From: Dermacentor variabilis
Taxonomy: Eukaryota > Arthropoda > Arachnida > Ixodida > Ixodidae
Direction of reading: 5' to 3'
Assembly (NCBI RefSeq): GCF_050947875.1
Contig: NC_134569.1
Location: forward strand, 262,147,100-262,211,099
Length of the DNA: 64,000 nt
In this document: piece by piece, positions 52,434 through 63,058 of the stretch
How positions within the stretch are numbered: position 1 is the stretch's first letter
How the letters are laid out: the number at the start of each line of letters is the position of its first letter
Program-made: the position numbers and the translations under genes
The notes under the pieces: model-generated
The model's input: only the letters and a program-made list of their open reading frames with translations
Databases searched by the model: none
What the model was told of the DNA's origin: nothing

Positions 52434-54044
52434 AGTTGTTTTTCATCCACTTTAATTTCCATTAATTTATCGTTTCTTTATTTAATTTATTAAGCACAAG
52501 TAATTTCCCCTATGTTGTCCTTGGTGTCAGTGTTTGTTGGCTTCTTATGACTAATAAAAATCGGGACCCTCGGTTAACCCGCTCTCCTCTCGTTTATCTT
52601 GTGGAAGGGTAGCTTGCACCTACAGTTGGGGCCAAGCGAAATTTCTGCCCGTTTTGCTGTTATTAGCATGTTAGTAAAGGCAGTCGTTTTTATAGTGACC
52701 TGTTTGCCCAGTGTAGAAGCTGCTTCGGGATGTCAGGATCTTGTACGCATCTTCAGCTATGCAGGGGACACAGAAACCGGCCCATAGTTTGTCACAGGCC
52801 GTGTTTTCGGGGCAAGTTGAGTTGACCCACTGGCAAAGGGAGAACCAAGCTTGTTGGATGTGAGTAAACCGCCTGTACACTCAGTGGCCTTCTTCATTTT
52901 GTGTGACATACGTGGTTATAGCGATCCTTGTTTTATGCACTTCTTGTCCAGCAGCGGTCTTTGCATTTGAAACACTCAGGATAGCTTTCAGCAAGCTGGA
53001 CAGGAATACCACTGAAAAGCCAGCAGATTTTAATCATTGCACTTATCGTGCAAAGCCTCGTACAGTATGATGAGGGCATAAATAAATGAGGGTGTTCCTC
53101 AAGGCTTTGTAGCACATGTCATGAGTTTGGAGCAACATGAGGCACAGCACTTTTTTGATCGCATGCTATAGGTTCAGCAGGTGTGGCCATGGTTGAAGTG
53201 CAGCGCAACGTCAAGAAAACATATCTATGAGCAGCACCCTGGTAAAGGAGAGGCTGGGAAAACTAGTGGGAAGGCTGTTGAACATATGGTTGACCCTGTT
53301 GCTGGCTTCATCGGGCAAAGTGTGAAACAAGAGAAGGAAGTCATCAACATATCAGAAGGTTTTTACATGTATACACTGTGCTAAAGTTCTCAGGCAGGTC
53401 TCTGTCATAATACGTCAAGTCAGTCCGCAGGTTATGCACGACCAACCACATATGCCTTCTGTTCGGACAAAGAACTCCTCATTGTAACTGACGAGATGAG
53501 TGGGCAAAAAATAAACAGCAGCTCCATTAATCTGGCTTCACTGGTATCAGCAGCGTTTTGTAAGTGTGCATCGCCATACTCCCCACTACCGCCTTGGGTG
53601 ACTTGAGCAAGGACCAGCTTGAGGCAAGGGGTAATAGACCTCTTTACAAGCTAAAAATGCATGCATGCATGGAGAGCAGATTGTATCCAAAAAGCAGGCA
53701 CTTCACAAGGGGCACTGGAGAAGGAACATATTATTGACAGTGCGCAAAGACAAGCTTCTCTGCTACAAACACCCAAACTGTTGCCATGTAACAACCTCTG
53801 AAACAATCCCTCTCAAAGAGAAAATCATCGCTGTGCATCCATAAAGAGGGCAGACAGGCAAAGCCCCTTCAGCAATGCTGCCAGTTTCAAAAGGCCCTCT
53901 TCGCACATCCTGAATGCTTCCTTCTTATACTTTGCTGGTTGCAAGCATTCTACTGTCCAAAAGTTGTCATTGAGAGCACTGTTGGTATGGTAGCAATATA
54001 GTTCAGAGGCGACCAAGAGTGATCAGCTTGACGAGATAATTCTT

Positions 54045-54971
54045 GTGCGTAACCCCCACATTCTCGTCATCACAGAAACATGGCTGCATGACGAAATAGA
54101 AGATACGAATGTCTTTCCCTCTAATTACCGTGCTTTCCATCGTGATAGACCTACTAGAGGTGGCGGTGTTGCTATTTTGGTGAGACAAGATATTTCGGCA
54201 CTTCTCCTACGTCAAGCTGATAATCTTGAAGTGATCTCTTTAAAAATTTTATGCCATAATGCTTCTGTTTTGATTTTTGCTGTTTACCGCACTCCCGATT
54301 CCGCTCCGCAATATGTCAATGATCTGCGTGATCACATGGCGTCTTTTGTGCACGAAAAAATTTTTCTCATAGGTGATTTCAATCTTCCGGGAGTTGCCTG
54401 GATTCATGGAACTCCTAGCGCTGATGTTAATATAAATAATGAGCAGTTGCGGAACATAATCTTGATGCACAACTTGGAGCAAGTAGTTACTGAGCCAACA
54501 CGAATTAGCACTACTTCTGCCTCAATACCTGACCTTGTGTTTATTAGCCGGACTTCAGATAATTATTCTCTCTCTGTTGAACATGGCATTTCTGATCATG
54601 AACTTGTGGCTTTTTCTTGCTACCTTGATTCTTTCAGATCTACTCATTGTAAAACTATTACTGTAAAATATTTTTCACGCGCCAGGGATGAGAGCATACT
54701 GGATTATCTTGACTTTCGTCTTAGCGGTTTTGGGGGACATGACACCGTTCAACTTTGGGATGAACTTAAGAATATTTGTACGCACTGTATTGACAACTTT
54801 ATTCCAAATAAAACCAAGAAAACATATAGAGCTACTCCCTGGATGACGCGCGAAATAATGCACATAAAGAGAAAGGTCAAGCGACTAAGACGACAAGGTA
54901 TTTCTCGTGACATAGAACCCTACCAAGCAAAATTAAATGAGGCTATCAGTGTTGCTAAACTTCGCTATTAA
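54045..54971 (+). CDS. CR1-like LINE APE endonuclease (partial)
   Basis: A 308-codon open frame without stops. It has LVITETWLHDEIED with the catalytic Glu, IFLIGDFNLPGVAW with Asp and Asn, and HGISDHELVAFSCYL with Ser-Asp-His. The first ~30 residues of the domain, including the starting Asn motif, are missing because of 5' truncation, so this ATG is not the original start. It ends with RRQGISRDIEPYQ, the usual linker toward the reverse transcriptase. A stop at 54969 separates it from the next frame. Confidence 0.8.
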   Translation: MRNPHILVITETWLHDEIEDTNVFPSNYRAFHRDRPTRGGGVAILVRQDISALLLRQADNLEVISLKILCHNASVLIFAVYRTPDSAPQYVNDLRDHMASFVHEKIFLIGDFNLPGVAWIHGTPSADVNINNEQLRNIILMHNLEQVVTEPTRISTTSASIPDLVFISRTSDNYSLSVEHGISDHELVAFSCYLDSFRSTHCKTITVKYFSRARDESILDYLDFRLSGFGGHDTVQLWDELKNICTHCIDNFIPNKTKKTYRATPWMTREIMHIKRKVKRLRRQGISRDIEPYQAKLNEAISVAKLRY

Positions 54972-55058
54972 CAGTTCACCCTTCCTAACTTCATCAGAAC
55001 TGCTCCTTCCAAGTTTTCGGGTCATCTTAGCAAAAAAAGTAAATCAGTTGACCATATT

Positions 55059-56000
55059 ATGCATGAGGGCAATCCTATCGTCGCTAAACAAGATATCGCT
55101 GTTCACTTCAATGCTCATTTTAACAGTGTCTTTTCGAACTCGCCCGTTTCCCCTCGTGTGAATGGCGTAGCGCACAACGATGATTTTAGTTTTATTTCTT
55201 TGTCTGGCGTCTTTTCTATGCTTCTGAATATTACAACAAAATCATCTCCTGGGCCTGATAACCTACTAAACTTGTTTCTTCACAGGTACGCTCTAATGCT
55301 ATCTCGCTTTCTCGTAATCATCTTTCGTGCATCCCTTTCATCGGCGGTGCTTCCTAATGACTGGCTTTCTGCTCGCGTTGTTCCGATACTAAAAACAGGC
55401 GATCCATCACTAGTGGCAAACTATCGTCCCATTTCACTAACCTCATCTTGTTGCAAACTTTTAGAACATATTATTGCTTCTGAAATCAATAAATTTCTCG
55501 ATGATAAAGCCATTCTATCTCCTATGCAGCATGGTTTTCGAAAGGGCCTTTCCACTGTAACCCAATTAACCACTGTATTTCACAGTCTCGCTAGCGCTAT
55601 CGACAAATCAGGGCAAACTGACATCATATTCTTGGAATTCAGGAAAGCATTAGATCTTGTATCGCACGCAAAGCTAATAGAAATACTTGAACATTTCAAC
55701 ATTCCTTCACATCTCGTAAATTGGATTCGCGCTTATTTTTGTAACCGTACGCAATTCGTAGTAGTTGATAATTGCTCTTCCACCAGCCTTCCGGTCACTT
55801 CTGGTGTTCCCCAGGGTAGTGTTCTTGGACCATTATTATTTAACATATATATTAATGACATTGTAGACACTGTTACTCAACCCGTACAAATAAAACTATT
55901 TGCTGATAACTGCCTCCTCTTTAATGAGATCACTTGCCGACAAGTTCAAGTTATTCTAAACTCTAACCTTCAAGTCATACAAGCTTGGTGTGCGCGCTAA
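55059..56000 (+). pseudogene. CR1-like LINE reverse transcriptase with altered active site
   Basis: An open frame of 313 codons. Motifs: SSPGPDNLLN, NYRPISLTSSCCKLLEHII, MQHGFRKGLSTVTQL, then FLEFRKALDLVSHAKL where relatives have LDF at the first catalytic Asp (here Glu), SGVPQGSVLGPLLF, and KLFADNCLLF where relatives have ADD (here Asp-Asn). Two of three catalytic acids are changed although the frame is open. It ends at a stop after VIQAWCAR. Confidence 0.85.
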
Positions 56001-56003
56001 GAT

Positions 56004-56561
56004 ATGCAGCTTAACATTGATAAAACAGTATTTATGAAGATCACTAGAAAAATTATTAAATTGTCGTTTACCTATAGCCTAGCAACCAAACCTCTCACGG
56101 AGGTGAATGAATATAAGTACCTCGGTGTTACAATAGCCAGTAACCTTAGTTGGAACTCGCACATCTCCCATCTTTGCGACTCGGCTTTTAAGAAGCTTTG
56201 CTACCTAAGGCATAAATTAAAACACGCTCCTTCTGAAACCCATCTTATCGCCTACACCTCTCCTGTCCGTCCTAAACTCGAGTATGCAGCTATTGTATGG
56301 GATCCCTACACTAATACTAACATCGATGCGCTAGAAATGATACAACGTAAAGCAGTAAGGTTCATCTTCTCTAAATATCGCTCAAGTGATTGCCCAACTC
56401 AGTTCATGGCTGAACACAATATTCAGTCTTTGCAACTAAGAAGAAAAATTCACAGGCTTAACTTTCTCTTCTTACTGAGTAACAATAAACTATCTCTTTC
56501 TCCCGAACCTTACATAACACCCCTGCCCACCGAACAAGACATCGCCACGCTGCATCATTAA
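56004..56561 (+). pseudogene. CR1-like LINE reverse transcriptase, C-terminal end
   Basis: Continues the previous frame across one stop. It has KYLGVTIASNLSWNSHI, RPKLEYAAIVWDP and QRKAVRFIFSKY, CR1-type C-terminal motifs. The 3' UTR follows. Confidence 0.8.
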
Positions 56562-56740
56562 CGCCTTATAATGGTAGAACCAATGTGTTTATGTCTTCCT
56601 TTTTCCCTCGAACAGTAACGGAATAGAACAGCCTACCCTATAACAAACTTCTCAGCACTGACTCAATAGCGTCTATTACTATCTAATATTAGTGCTTGTT
56701 CTTAAGAAATCTCGTTTCAATTTGTATCGTTGTGCAATAT

Positions 56741-56907
56741 TGCTACGGCACAATATGTGCGATCACGAAAGGCAAGCAGTGTGAAGACGACGACGACGAT
56801 TAGAAGCTAGCGCGGGCTGTTGCCTCTTGGCCAAGCGCAGCGTATTGCCTTGTAGCCTTGTAAATACACTTGTAAATAGCTTTTCGTCGGTGTCTTCCTG
56901 CGTAACA
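56741..56907 (+). repeat. Gypsy-D 5' LTR
   Basis: 167 bp, TGCTACGG to GCGTAACA. A primer-binding sequence beginning TGGTGGAGGTGGACG follows at 56911. Confidence 0.9.
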
Positions 56908-56981
56908 TATCTGGTGGAGGTGGACGTTCCCTGTACCTCGTCACGGAGCTTCGCAGTGGACGGTACGTCGAGCCTTCCTTC

Positions 56982-58172
56982 ATGGCTCCCGGCGACGACA
57001 ACCCGACTCCGCCGGCTCCGACACCTGCTGCCACTTCGACGACCTACATCACTCTCCCCGCTCCCCGTGACCCTGGCGTATTCTCAGGCACAGATGGGGA
57101 AGACGTCGATGACTGGATCAGCCTGTATGAACACGTCAGCCGCAATAACCGGTGGGACCCTACTATTATGCTCGCCAACGTAGTCTTTTACCTCGGTGGC
57201 ACACCTAGAGTTTGGTATCGCACGGACGAAGATGAGCTCACCAGTTGGGATTCACTTAAGACACAGCTTCGAGACTTGTTCGGCAACCCCTAGGGTCACC
57301 AACTTGCCACGCAGAAGGCGCTTTCCGGCCGTGTGCAGACGTCAACAGAGCCCTATGTCACGTACATTCAGGACGTCTTGGCTCTGTGCCGCAAAGTTGA
57401 CACCCACATGACTGAGTCAGACAAGGTTTCCCACATCCTCAAGGGCATTGCCGATGACGCCTTCAACTTGCTCGTGTGCAACAACGTAGCGACGGTGGAT
57501 GCTGTTATAAAAGAGTGCCGCCGCCTGGAACTCGCCAAAAGCCGACGTATTGACCAGAAGTTTGCCCGTCTGCCCAACACCCCAGCGACATCTTCCTGTG
57601 CCGACGCTCCTCGTCCCAACAACACTGCTGATGTTACCAGGATGGTCCGGCGTGAGATCGAGGCCGCCTATCCGGCTGCCTTCGACTCCAGTCCCACCAA
57701 CACATCTGCAGTCACGGTCTCACTGATCCAGGCAGTTGTCCGCAAGGAGTTCAAAAACATGGGTCTTCACACCATCTGCTCGGCCCATCGCCCTGATACC
57801 CGCCAGGCTTCTTCGATTTCATCCCGTCCCGCATCTTCTTCCCCACCACGTTTCCGCAACCCATCTGAATGGCGCACTGCTGACGACAAGCCCATTTGTT
57901 TCTACTGCCATCGAATCGAGCACATTTCTCGGCACTGTCGCAGTCGCTGGAGTTCCCCGATCCGGTCTACTTACACTGCCTACTCTCGCTCCCCAGGTGG
58001 CCCTTCTCGTCCCTATGCCGCACGCTCCGATAATGCCGCCACTGATTCTCCTGCAACGAACCGCCCCTATTCTCGTTCGCCTTCGCCCCAACGACGACAA
58101 TCTCGCTCTCCCCAGCCCCGTCGCTCCTTTTCGCCGACTCCCTTCGGACGCCGCTCCCAGCCGGAAAACTAG
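56982..58172 (+). pseudogene. Gypsy-D gag
   Basis: Starts MAPGDDNPTPPAP. The capsid region has PGVFSGTDGEDVDDWISLYE and VVFYLGGTPRVWYRTDEDEL. A TAG at 57291 interrupts it; the same frame goes on with ALCRKVDTHMTESDKVSHIL to a zinc knuckle CFYCHRIEHISRHC and a long Ser/Arg-rich basic tail. The glycine usually found before the knuckle His is Glu here. A single-base difference would remove the stop, fitting the low LTR divergence. Confidence 0.85.
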
Positions 58173-58201
58173 ACGTTGCAGCGCCTCGAGGTGACGCTGC
58201 A

Positions 58202-59254
58202 TTGCTCCCTACGCCGCCAAATCCTCTACTGACGTTGCCCACTCATCTGAACCTTCTTGACGTGCAAGTCGACGGTGTTTCTGTGTCTGCACTCATAGAC
58301 ATTGGGGCGCATTTGTCCGTAATGAGCGCTGACCTTCGTAACCGGCTCAAGCAAATTATCACGCCCGCCACGACGCCTGTTGTCCGTGTCGCCGATGGCG
58401 GAACAGCCCCCGTTATTGGTATGTGTACCGCCCGCGTCTCCTTCGCCGATCGCTCAACAATCGTGCTATTCCCAGTCATCGCCCACTGTCCCCACGACAT
58501 CATCCTCGGCTTAGACTTCCTCTCCGCACATTCTGCTCTCATCGATTGTTCCACCAGTACTCTCCGCCTTGACCTGCCTGTTCTCGATCCTGCTGAACCA
58601 CACCCCAGTCGCCTCAGTTCCGCCGACTTCGTTCGCTTGCCACTTTCGGCACTGACCTACGTTGACCTAGTGTCATCCCCACCAGTCCCCGACGGTCACT
58701 ACATCGCGGCTCCTATGCAAGACGTCCTCCTTACACACGGGATCACAGTACCTCATACAGTTTTATCTATTACGGCGAATTGCGTCTGCCTGCCAGTGGT
58801 CAACTTTGGCTTGACGACCCAAGTGCTGCCACGTGGGATGTCTCTGGCCCACCTTTGCTCATTCGAGGATCACTCAGTAGCATCCATTGCAGTTGACGAC
58901 ACTTCATCCGATCCTCCTCTACCATCGCAGTCGGCAAATTGTACCCTCGCTGACTTCCAGAAAATGATTGCCCCCGACTTGCCGTCCGAGCACGCTCGTG
59001 AACTATACCGCGTTCTGTTTTCCTACCACGCTATTTTTGACTTTAACGATCGTCCTTTGGCCCAAACTACAGCTGTCAAACATCGCATTAATTCCGGCGA
59101 TGCCCCTCCTATTCATCGCCGCCCGTATCGAGTGTCACCAGCTGAGTGTCAAGTTATTCACGCAGAAGTTCGCAAAATGCTTGCCAAGAACATTATTGAA
59201 CCATCATATAGTCCATGGGCGTCACCTGTAGTACTGGTCAAAAGAAGGATGGCT
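58202..59254 (+). pseudogene. Gypsy-D protease and start of reverse transcriptase
   Basis: The protease active site reads ALIDIGAHLSVMS: the central Thr/Ser of the DTG triad is Ile. CPHDIILGLDFLSAHSALID follows, then the linker to VKHRINSGDAPPIHRRPYRV and SYSPWASPVVLVK. One A is lost in the Lys run at about 59240, and a stop appears with the insertion at 59255. The frame differs from gag, so pol would need frameshifting or a separate start. Confidence 0.8.
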
Positions 59255-59327
59255 TAAATGATATTGCGCGACATAAAAAATGACACGGACGTGAAAGAAG
59301 ACGACACACCAAGCGCAAAAAAAGGCT
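59255..59327. mobile_element. 73-bp insertion in the Gypsy-D reverse transcriptase
   Basis: Compared with Gypsy-A and Gypsy-B, extra sequence lies between VKKKDG and SWRFCVDY. It is flanked by GGCT on both sides and ends in an A7 run, as a small retroposed fragment would. Contains ATGACACGGACGTGAAAGAA. Confidence 0.65.
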
Positions 59328-60013
59328 CATGGCGCTTCTGCGTGGATTATCGGCATCTTAATAGGGTTACCAAAAAGGACGTGTATCCCCTACCTCGGAT
59401 TGATGACGCCCTTGACTGCCTCCACGGTGCTCGCTATTTCTCCTCTATTGACCTTCGCTCCGGCTACTGGCAGATTGCCGTGGACGATCTCGACCGCGAG
59501 AAGACTGCTTTTGTCACACCCGACGATCTTTATCAATTCAAAGTGATGCCGTTCGGTCTATGTAACGCCCCTGCCACTTTTGAACGCATGATGGACTCCC
59601 TTCTTCGCGGATTCAAATGGTCCACGTGCCTGTGCTACCTGGACGACGTTATCGTATTCTCCCCAACGTTCGCTACGCACCTCGAGCGCCTTTCAGCAGT
59701 CCTAGACGTTTTTCGTCGAGCCGGTCTGCAACTCAACGCATCCAAGTGCCAATTCGGCCGTCGCCAGATTACCGTGCTTGGACATCTCGTTGACGCGAAC
59801 GGAGTGCAACCGGACCCAGGCAAGATCCATGCTGTTGCGCACTTCCCTGTTCCGAAGTGTGTCAAGGATGTGCGCTGCTTCATCGGCCTTTGTTCGTACT
59901 TCCGCCGTTTCGTGAGAAATTTCGCCGCCATAGCACGACCACTAACCGAGCTTTTGAAAAAAGACGCCCATTCCAGTGGGGCGATAACGAGGCCTCTGCA
60001 TTCTCACATCTAA
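59328..60013 (+). pseudogene. Gypsy-D reverse transcriptase, main part
   Basis: SWRFCVDYRHLNRVTKKDVY, SSIDLRSGYWQIAVDDLDRE, VMPFGLCNAPATFERMMD, CYLDDVIVFSPTF and FIGLCSYFRRFVRNF give a complete set of palm and thumb motifs with all catalytic Asp residues. A frameshift occurs at about 59968, after which RNase H is in another frame. Confidence 0.85.
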
Positions 60014-61215
60014 TCGACATTCTCACAACGCCTCCCGTTCTGGCCCATTTCGATCCTTCTGCGCCTACCGAAGTCCGTACGGATGCCAGCGGTCACGGAA
60101 TTGGCGCGGTACTGGCACAACGCCATCGTGGCGACGACCGGGTTATCGCTTACGCCAGCAGGCTCCTCTCACCCGCGGAGCGCACCTATTCCATCACTGA
60201 GCGTGAGTGTCTGGCCCTAGTTTGGGCGGTTGCGAAATTCCGCCCATACTTATATGGCCGATCCTTTTCCGTTGTCATAGACAATCACGCGCTTTGCTGG
60301 TTATGCTCACTGAAAGATCCTACAGGAAGACTTGGTCGCTGGGCCTTACGCCTCCAAGAATATTCGTATACTGTCACCTATAAATCTGGCCGACTACACA
60401 AGGACGCTGACTGCCTGTCACGCTACCCGGTCGACGAGCCTGACGACGCCGACAGTAGTAGCGCCAACGGCATTTTCTCTGTGTCTGCCTTCGCTAACAT
60501 CGCCGATGAGCAGTACCGAGACCTATCGCTGCGAGCACTTATCGAGCATCTGCGTTCTACACCTACCGACGCATCCGTTCGCCGATCTGTCCTCCAGGGC
60601 GGCATTCTGTATCGAAGGAACTTCCTCCCTGACGGCTCTGACCTTCTTGTCGTGCCAAAACAGCTACGACAGACTGTGCTCTTTGAGATGCATGACGCAC
60701 CCACTGCAGGACTTCTTGGGGTAACCCGCACGTACGGCCGCGTCCGCCGCCGCTTCTATTGGCCTGGTCTCGCTCGCTCCGTCCGACGCTATGTTGCTGC
60801 CTGTGATCCCTGCCAGCGTCGGAAAACACCTCAGGTGCTACCTGCCGGTCATCTCCAGCCGATCACCGTCCCTGTGGAACCGTTCTTTCGTGTTGGATTA
60901 GACCTGCTCGGTCCCTTTCCCACCTCATCCTCTGGGAACAAATGGGTAGCCGTCGCGACTGATTACGCCACCCGATACGCTATCACTCGGGCTTTCCCTA
61001 CCAGTTGCGCCACTGACGTCGCGGACTTTCTCTTGCGTGACATTACCTTGCTTCATGGCGCCCCGCGACAGCTGCTTACTGACCGTGGTCGAAACTTTCT
61101 CTCGAAAGTTATCGCTGACATTGTGCGTTCCTGCTCCATTCAACACAAACTGACTACCTCATACCATCCTCAAACCAATGGCCTGACAGAGCGGTTAAAC
61201 CGTATACTCTTACCG
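59969..61215 (+). pseudogene. Gypsy-D RNase H and integrase
   Basis: The RNase H has [36 protein letters not shown] and VIDNHALCWLCSLKDPTG. The integrase zinc region reads MHDAPTAGLLGVTRTYGRVR to CDPCQRRK; relatives have GHLG, so the second His is Leu and the HHCC site is incomplete. The catalytic core has GLDLLGPF (Asp), LTDRGRNF (Asp) and [12 protein letters not shown] (Glu). A frameshift at about 61205 leads into the next segment. Confidence 0.88.
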
Positions 61216-61217
61216 AT

Positions 61218-61751
61218 ATGCTGGCCAAGTACGTTTCCAAGGACCACCACGACTGGGACATTGCCCTTCCTTACGTAACATTTGCGTACAATTCTTTCCG
61301 GCACGACACCGCTGGATTTTCTCCCTTTTATCTACTGTACGGTCGCGAACCTACCTTGCCCTTAGACACGGCACTTCCTCCTGCTGCGGTCTCAACAAGC
61401 GAGTATGCGCGCGACGCCATCGCCCTCGCCGACCATGCACGCCAGCTTGCCCGTGCTCGACTGACGGCCTCACAAACCACTCAGCAGTGCCAGTACAACG
61501 CCCGCCATCGTGACGTACAGTTTTCGCCTGGTGCGCTCGTGCTCCTGTGGTCGCCCTCTCGTCCCGTTGGACTTTCCGAGAAGCTCCTTTCGCGATACAC
61601 AGGGCCCTACCGCATGCTGCGCCAGGTGACGCCTGTGACTTACGAAATTGCTCCTGTGGGTTCAACCTCGTCCTCTTCTCTGGCATCTAGTGATGTCGTA
61701 CACGTCAGTAGGCTCAAGGCCTACTACACTGCTTCCGAGTCCGATCTTTAG
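61218..61751 (+). pseudogene. Gypsy-D integrase C-terminal domain
   Basis: Begins MLAKYVSKDHHDWDIALPYV and has FYLLYGREPTLPLD, PGALVLLWSPSRPVGLSEKL and RYTGPYRML, the GPY/F module of Ty3/Gypsy integrases. It ends VVHVSRLKAYYTASE and stop shortly before the 3' LTR. Confidence 0.85.
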
Positions 61752-61786
61752 TCGCTCCGGGACGGCGCTTTTGCCGCCGGGGGTAG

Positions 61787-61953
61787 TGCTACGGCACAAT
61801 ATGTGCGATCACGAAAGGCGAGCAGTGTGAAGACGACGACGACGATTAGAAGCTAGCGCGGGCTGTTGCCTCTTGGCCAAGCGCAGCGTATTGCCTTGTA
61901 GCCTTGTAAATATACTTGTAAATAGCTTTTCGTCGGTGTCTTCCTACGTAACA
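61787..61953 (+). repeat. Gypsy-D 3' LTR
   Basis: 167 bp, matching the 5' LTR except at three positions (one A/G near base 34, one C/T near base 127, one G/A near base 160). The purine-rich GGGGGTAG just upstream is a likely polypurine tract. Confidence 0.9.
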
Positions 61954-62266
61954 ATATTTATTTATTTACGCGTTGTAGTAATTTTGAATTATGCACTCCT
62001 CTTCTTTTTCTATTAAATTTCCTGTGCTTTGAAATTGTGCTTGTGAAGCAGTGTTTCAATTTGTATCTGCCACTCTCTATGCATTATTTAGGTGCTTTAC
62101 TCATTTTGCAATTGTACTTTCTATTACATATTTTCCGGAGCTTTTTTTTACTCCTTCGTGAATCTATTGTGTTTTCTTTTTTGTATGTACCTTTCCCCTC
62201 CTGCCTGGGCCTTCTAAGACCTGCAGTATTCCTAAATATATAAATAAATAAATAAATAAATAAAAT
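61954..62266 (+). mobile_element. CR1-like LINE 3' UTR and (AAAT)n tail
   Basis: Continues the UTR interrupted by Gypsy-D and ends CTAAATATATAAATAAATAA with about six AAAT units (62236-62266), the 3' end of the element. Confidence 0.8.
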
Positions 62267-63058
62267 AAGTACGAGTCATATTTATTTGTGGGCGTTGTGC
62301 TTCCCAGTGTTAAGTGGCAAGACTCGACTTTTCTTCCTCTTCTTTCACATCCGGACTTGGCCACTGGTCTCCACCAAAAACCCTTTAGCTACTTACTGCT
62401 GAATTTGTTTTGGTTTTCTCAAATCTATATTAGGGCTACTCATTGCTAGGTCTCGCGCTGTGAGGAAAACAAGACACCAACAGCCCCATCCAGTAAATCT
62501 GAGAAGCCAAACACTAGAAGAAGATTAATGAAGCAGATGCACCCAATCACTGTCATTACATGTAAGGAGAAAATTTAACATAGGACTGCCTTCATAAGTT
62601 GGAAGGTGATGTGTAAGAACTTGAAGGTGTGGACGCCAGGTCTATAGACAGTACGCAGACATTGATCAGGCGTTAGCCAGTCATGGCACCTGTTGGCTAG
62701 ATTGCGCTCTCCAGGATCAGTATTCACCACGACGGTACCTTCAGCAGAGTGGCTGAAATGTAGAATTGTGTACTGCCAATCTTTTGATTGTGTGTTTGAA
62801 TCCTCGCAGCACAATGAGAACTTTATTTGAAATATTCTAGCAAGAAATTTGGGAATTCCAGTGGCAACACCATAGACATCAGAACAAACATGACAGTTGG
62901 CCCATAGCAGCTATTGCTGCAAAAAGAAGACTGGCAGAATCACAACAATTGAGATGGGCACACTACATGCCTTTGTTCTGGCAGTGGTACACTACTTTGG
63001 TGCTACAGTCAATAATCTGGAATGAGCTCAAGGAGCAAGAATTTAGCCCAGAAAAAAT
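62262..63058 (-). repeat. Inverted duplicate pair, copy 2
   Basis: The complement of 49426-50390 without the small LINE-tail insertion. Identity is roughly 85-90% by eye, with small gaps. Its left edge coincides with the LINE tail. No coding motif was identified. Confidence 0.75.

Larger units (their letters stand above)
51730..52595. mobile_element. Two tandem units with tRNA-like heads inserted in the Penelope relic
   Basis: Two direct units start at about 51741 and 52207 (GCCTTCACCCAAAAAGATCA), ~466 bp apart, and are about 95% alike. Each has a 73-nt tRNA-like segment and a tail ending GGGACCCTCGGTTAACCC. The whole block is absent from the 8.5 kb copy of the relic. ATCTTG on both sides (51724-51729 and 52596-52601) is a likely target duplication. 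Confidence 0.7.
51480..54008 (-). pseudogene. Penelope-like retroelement relic, copy 2
   Basis: Inverted relative to 7200-8765 and matching it over nearly its whole length apart from the insertion at 51730-52595. On the minus strand the reverse-transcriptase end is recognisable as FLDVALHFNHGHTC (about 53200), and the GIY-YIG region as YKILTSRSSFYTGQTGHYKND (about 52750-52690). Cys residues upstream (CVPC) fit the zinc-binding part of such endonucleases. Many stops and frameshifts. The right edge at 54008 is cut by the CR1 LINE. Confidence 0.65.
54009..56740 (+). mobile_element. CR1-like LINE, 5' part (split by Gypsy-D)
   Basis: A 5'-truncated LINE whose endonuclease and reverse transcriptase are on the plus strand, with the 3' UTR beginning at about 56562. 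Gypsy-D is inserted in the 3' UTR at 56740/56741; the rest of the UTR and the (AAAT)n tail are at 61954-62266. The left edge cuts into a Penelope relic. Confidence 0.85.
56741..61953 (+). mobile_element. Gypsy-D LTR retrotransposon, complete with both LTRs
   Basis: LTRs at 56741-56907 and 61787-61953 differ at 3 of 167 positions. The target duplication is ATAT (56737-56740 and 61954-61957) if the LTRs are taken as TG...CA, or AATAT if the last A is excluded. Order: gag, protease, reverse transcriptase, RNase H, integrase. This is the youngest large element in the window, but it has a stop in gag, a 73-bp insertion in reverse transcriptase and two further frameshifts. Confidence 0.92.

Noticed and set aside
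7200..54008. Recent segmental duplication of host DNA
   Set aside because: Both segments show Penelope-type endonuclease traces and the match ends near the element limits; two old copies of one family explain it better.
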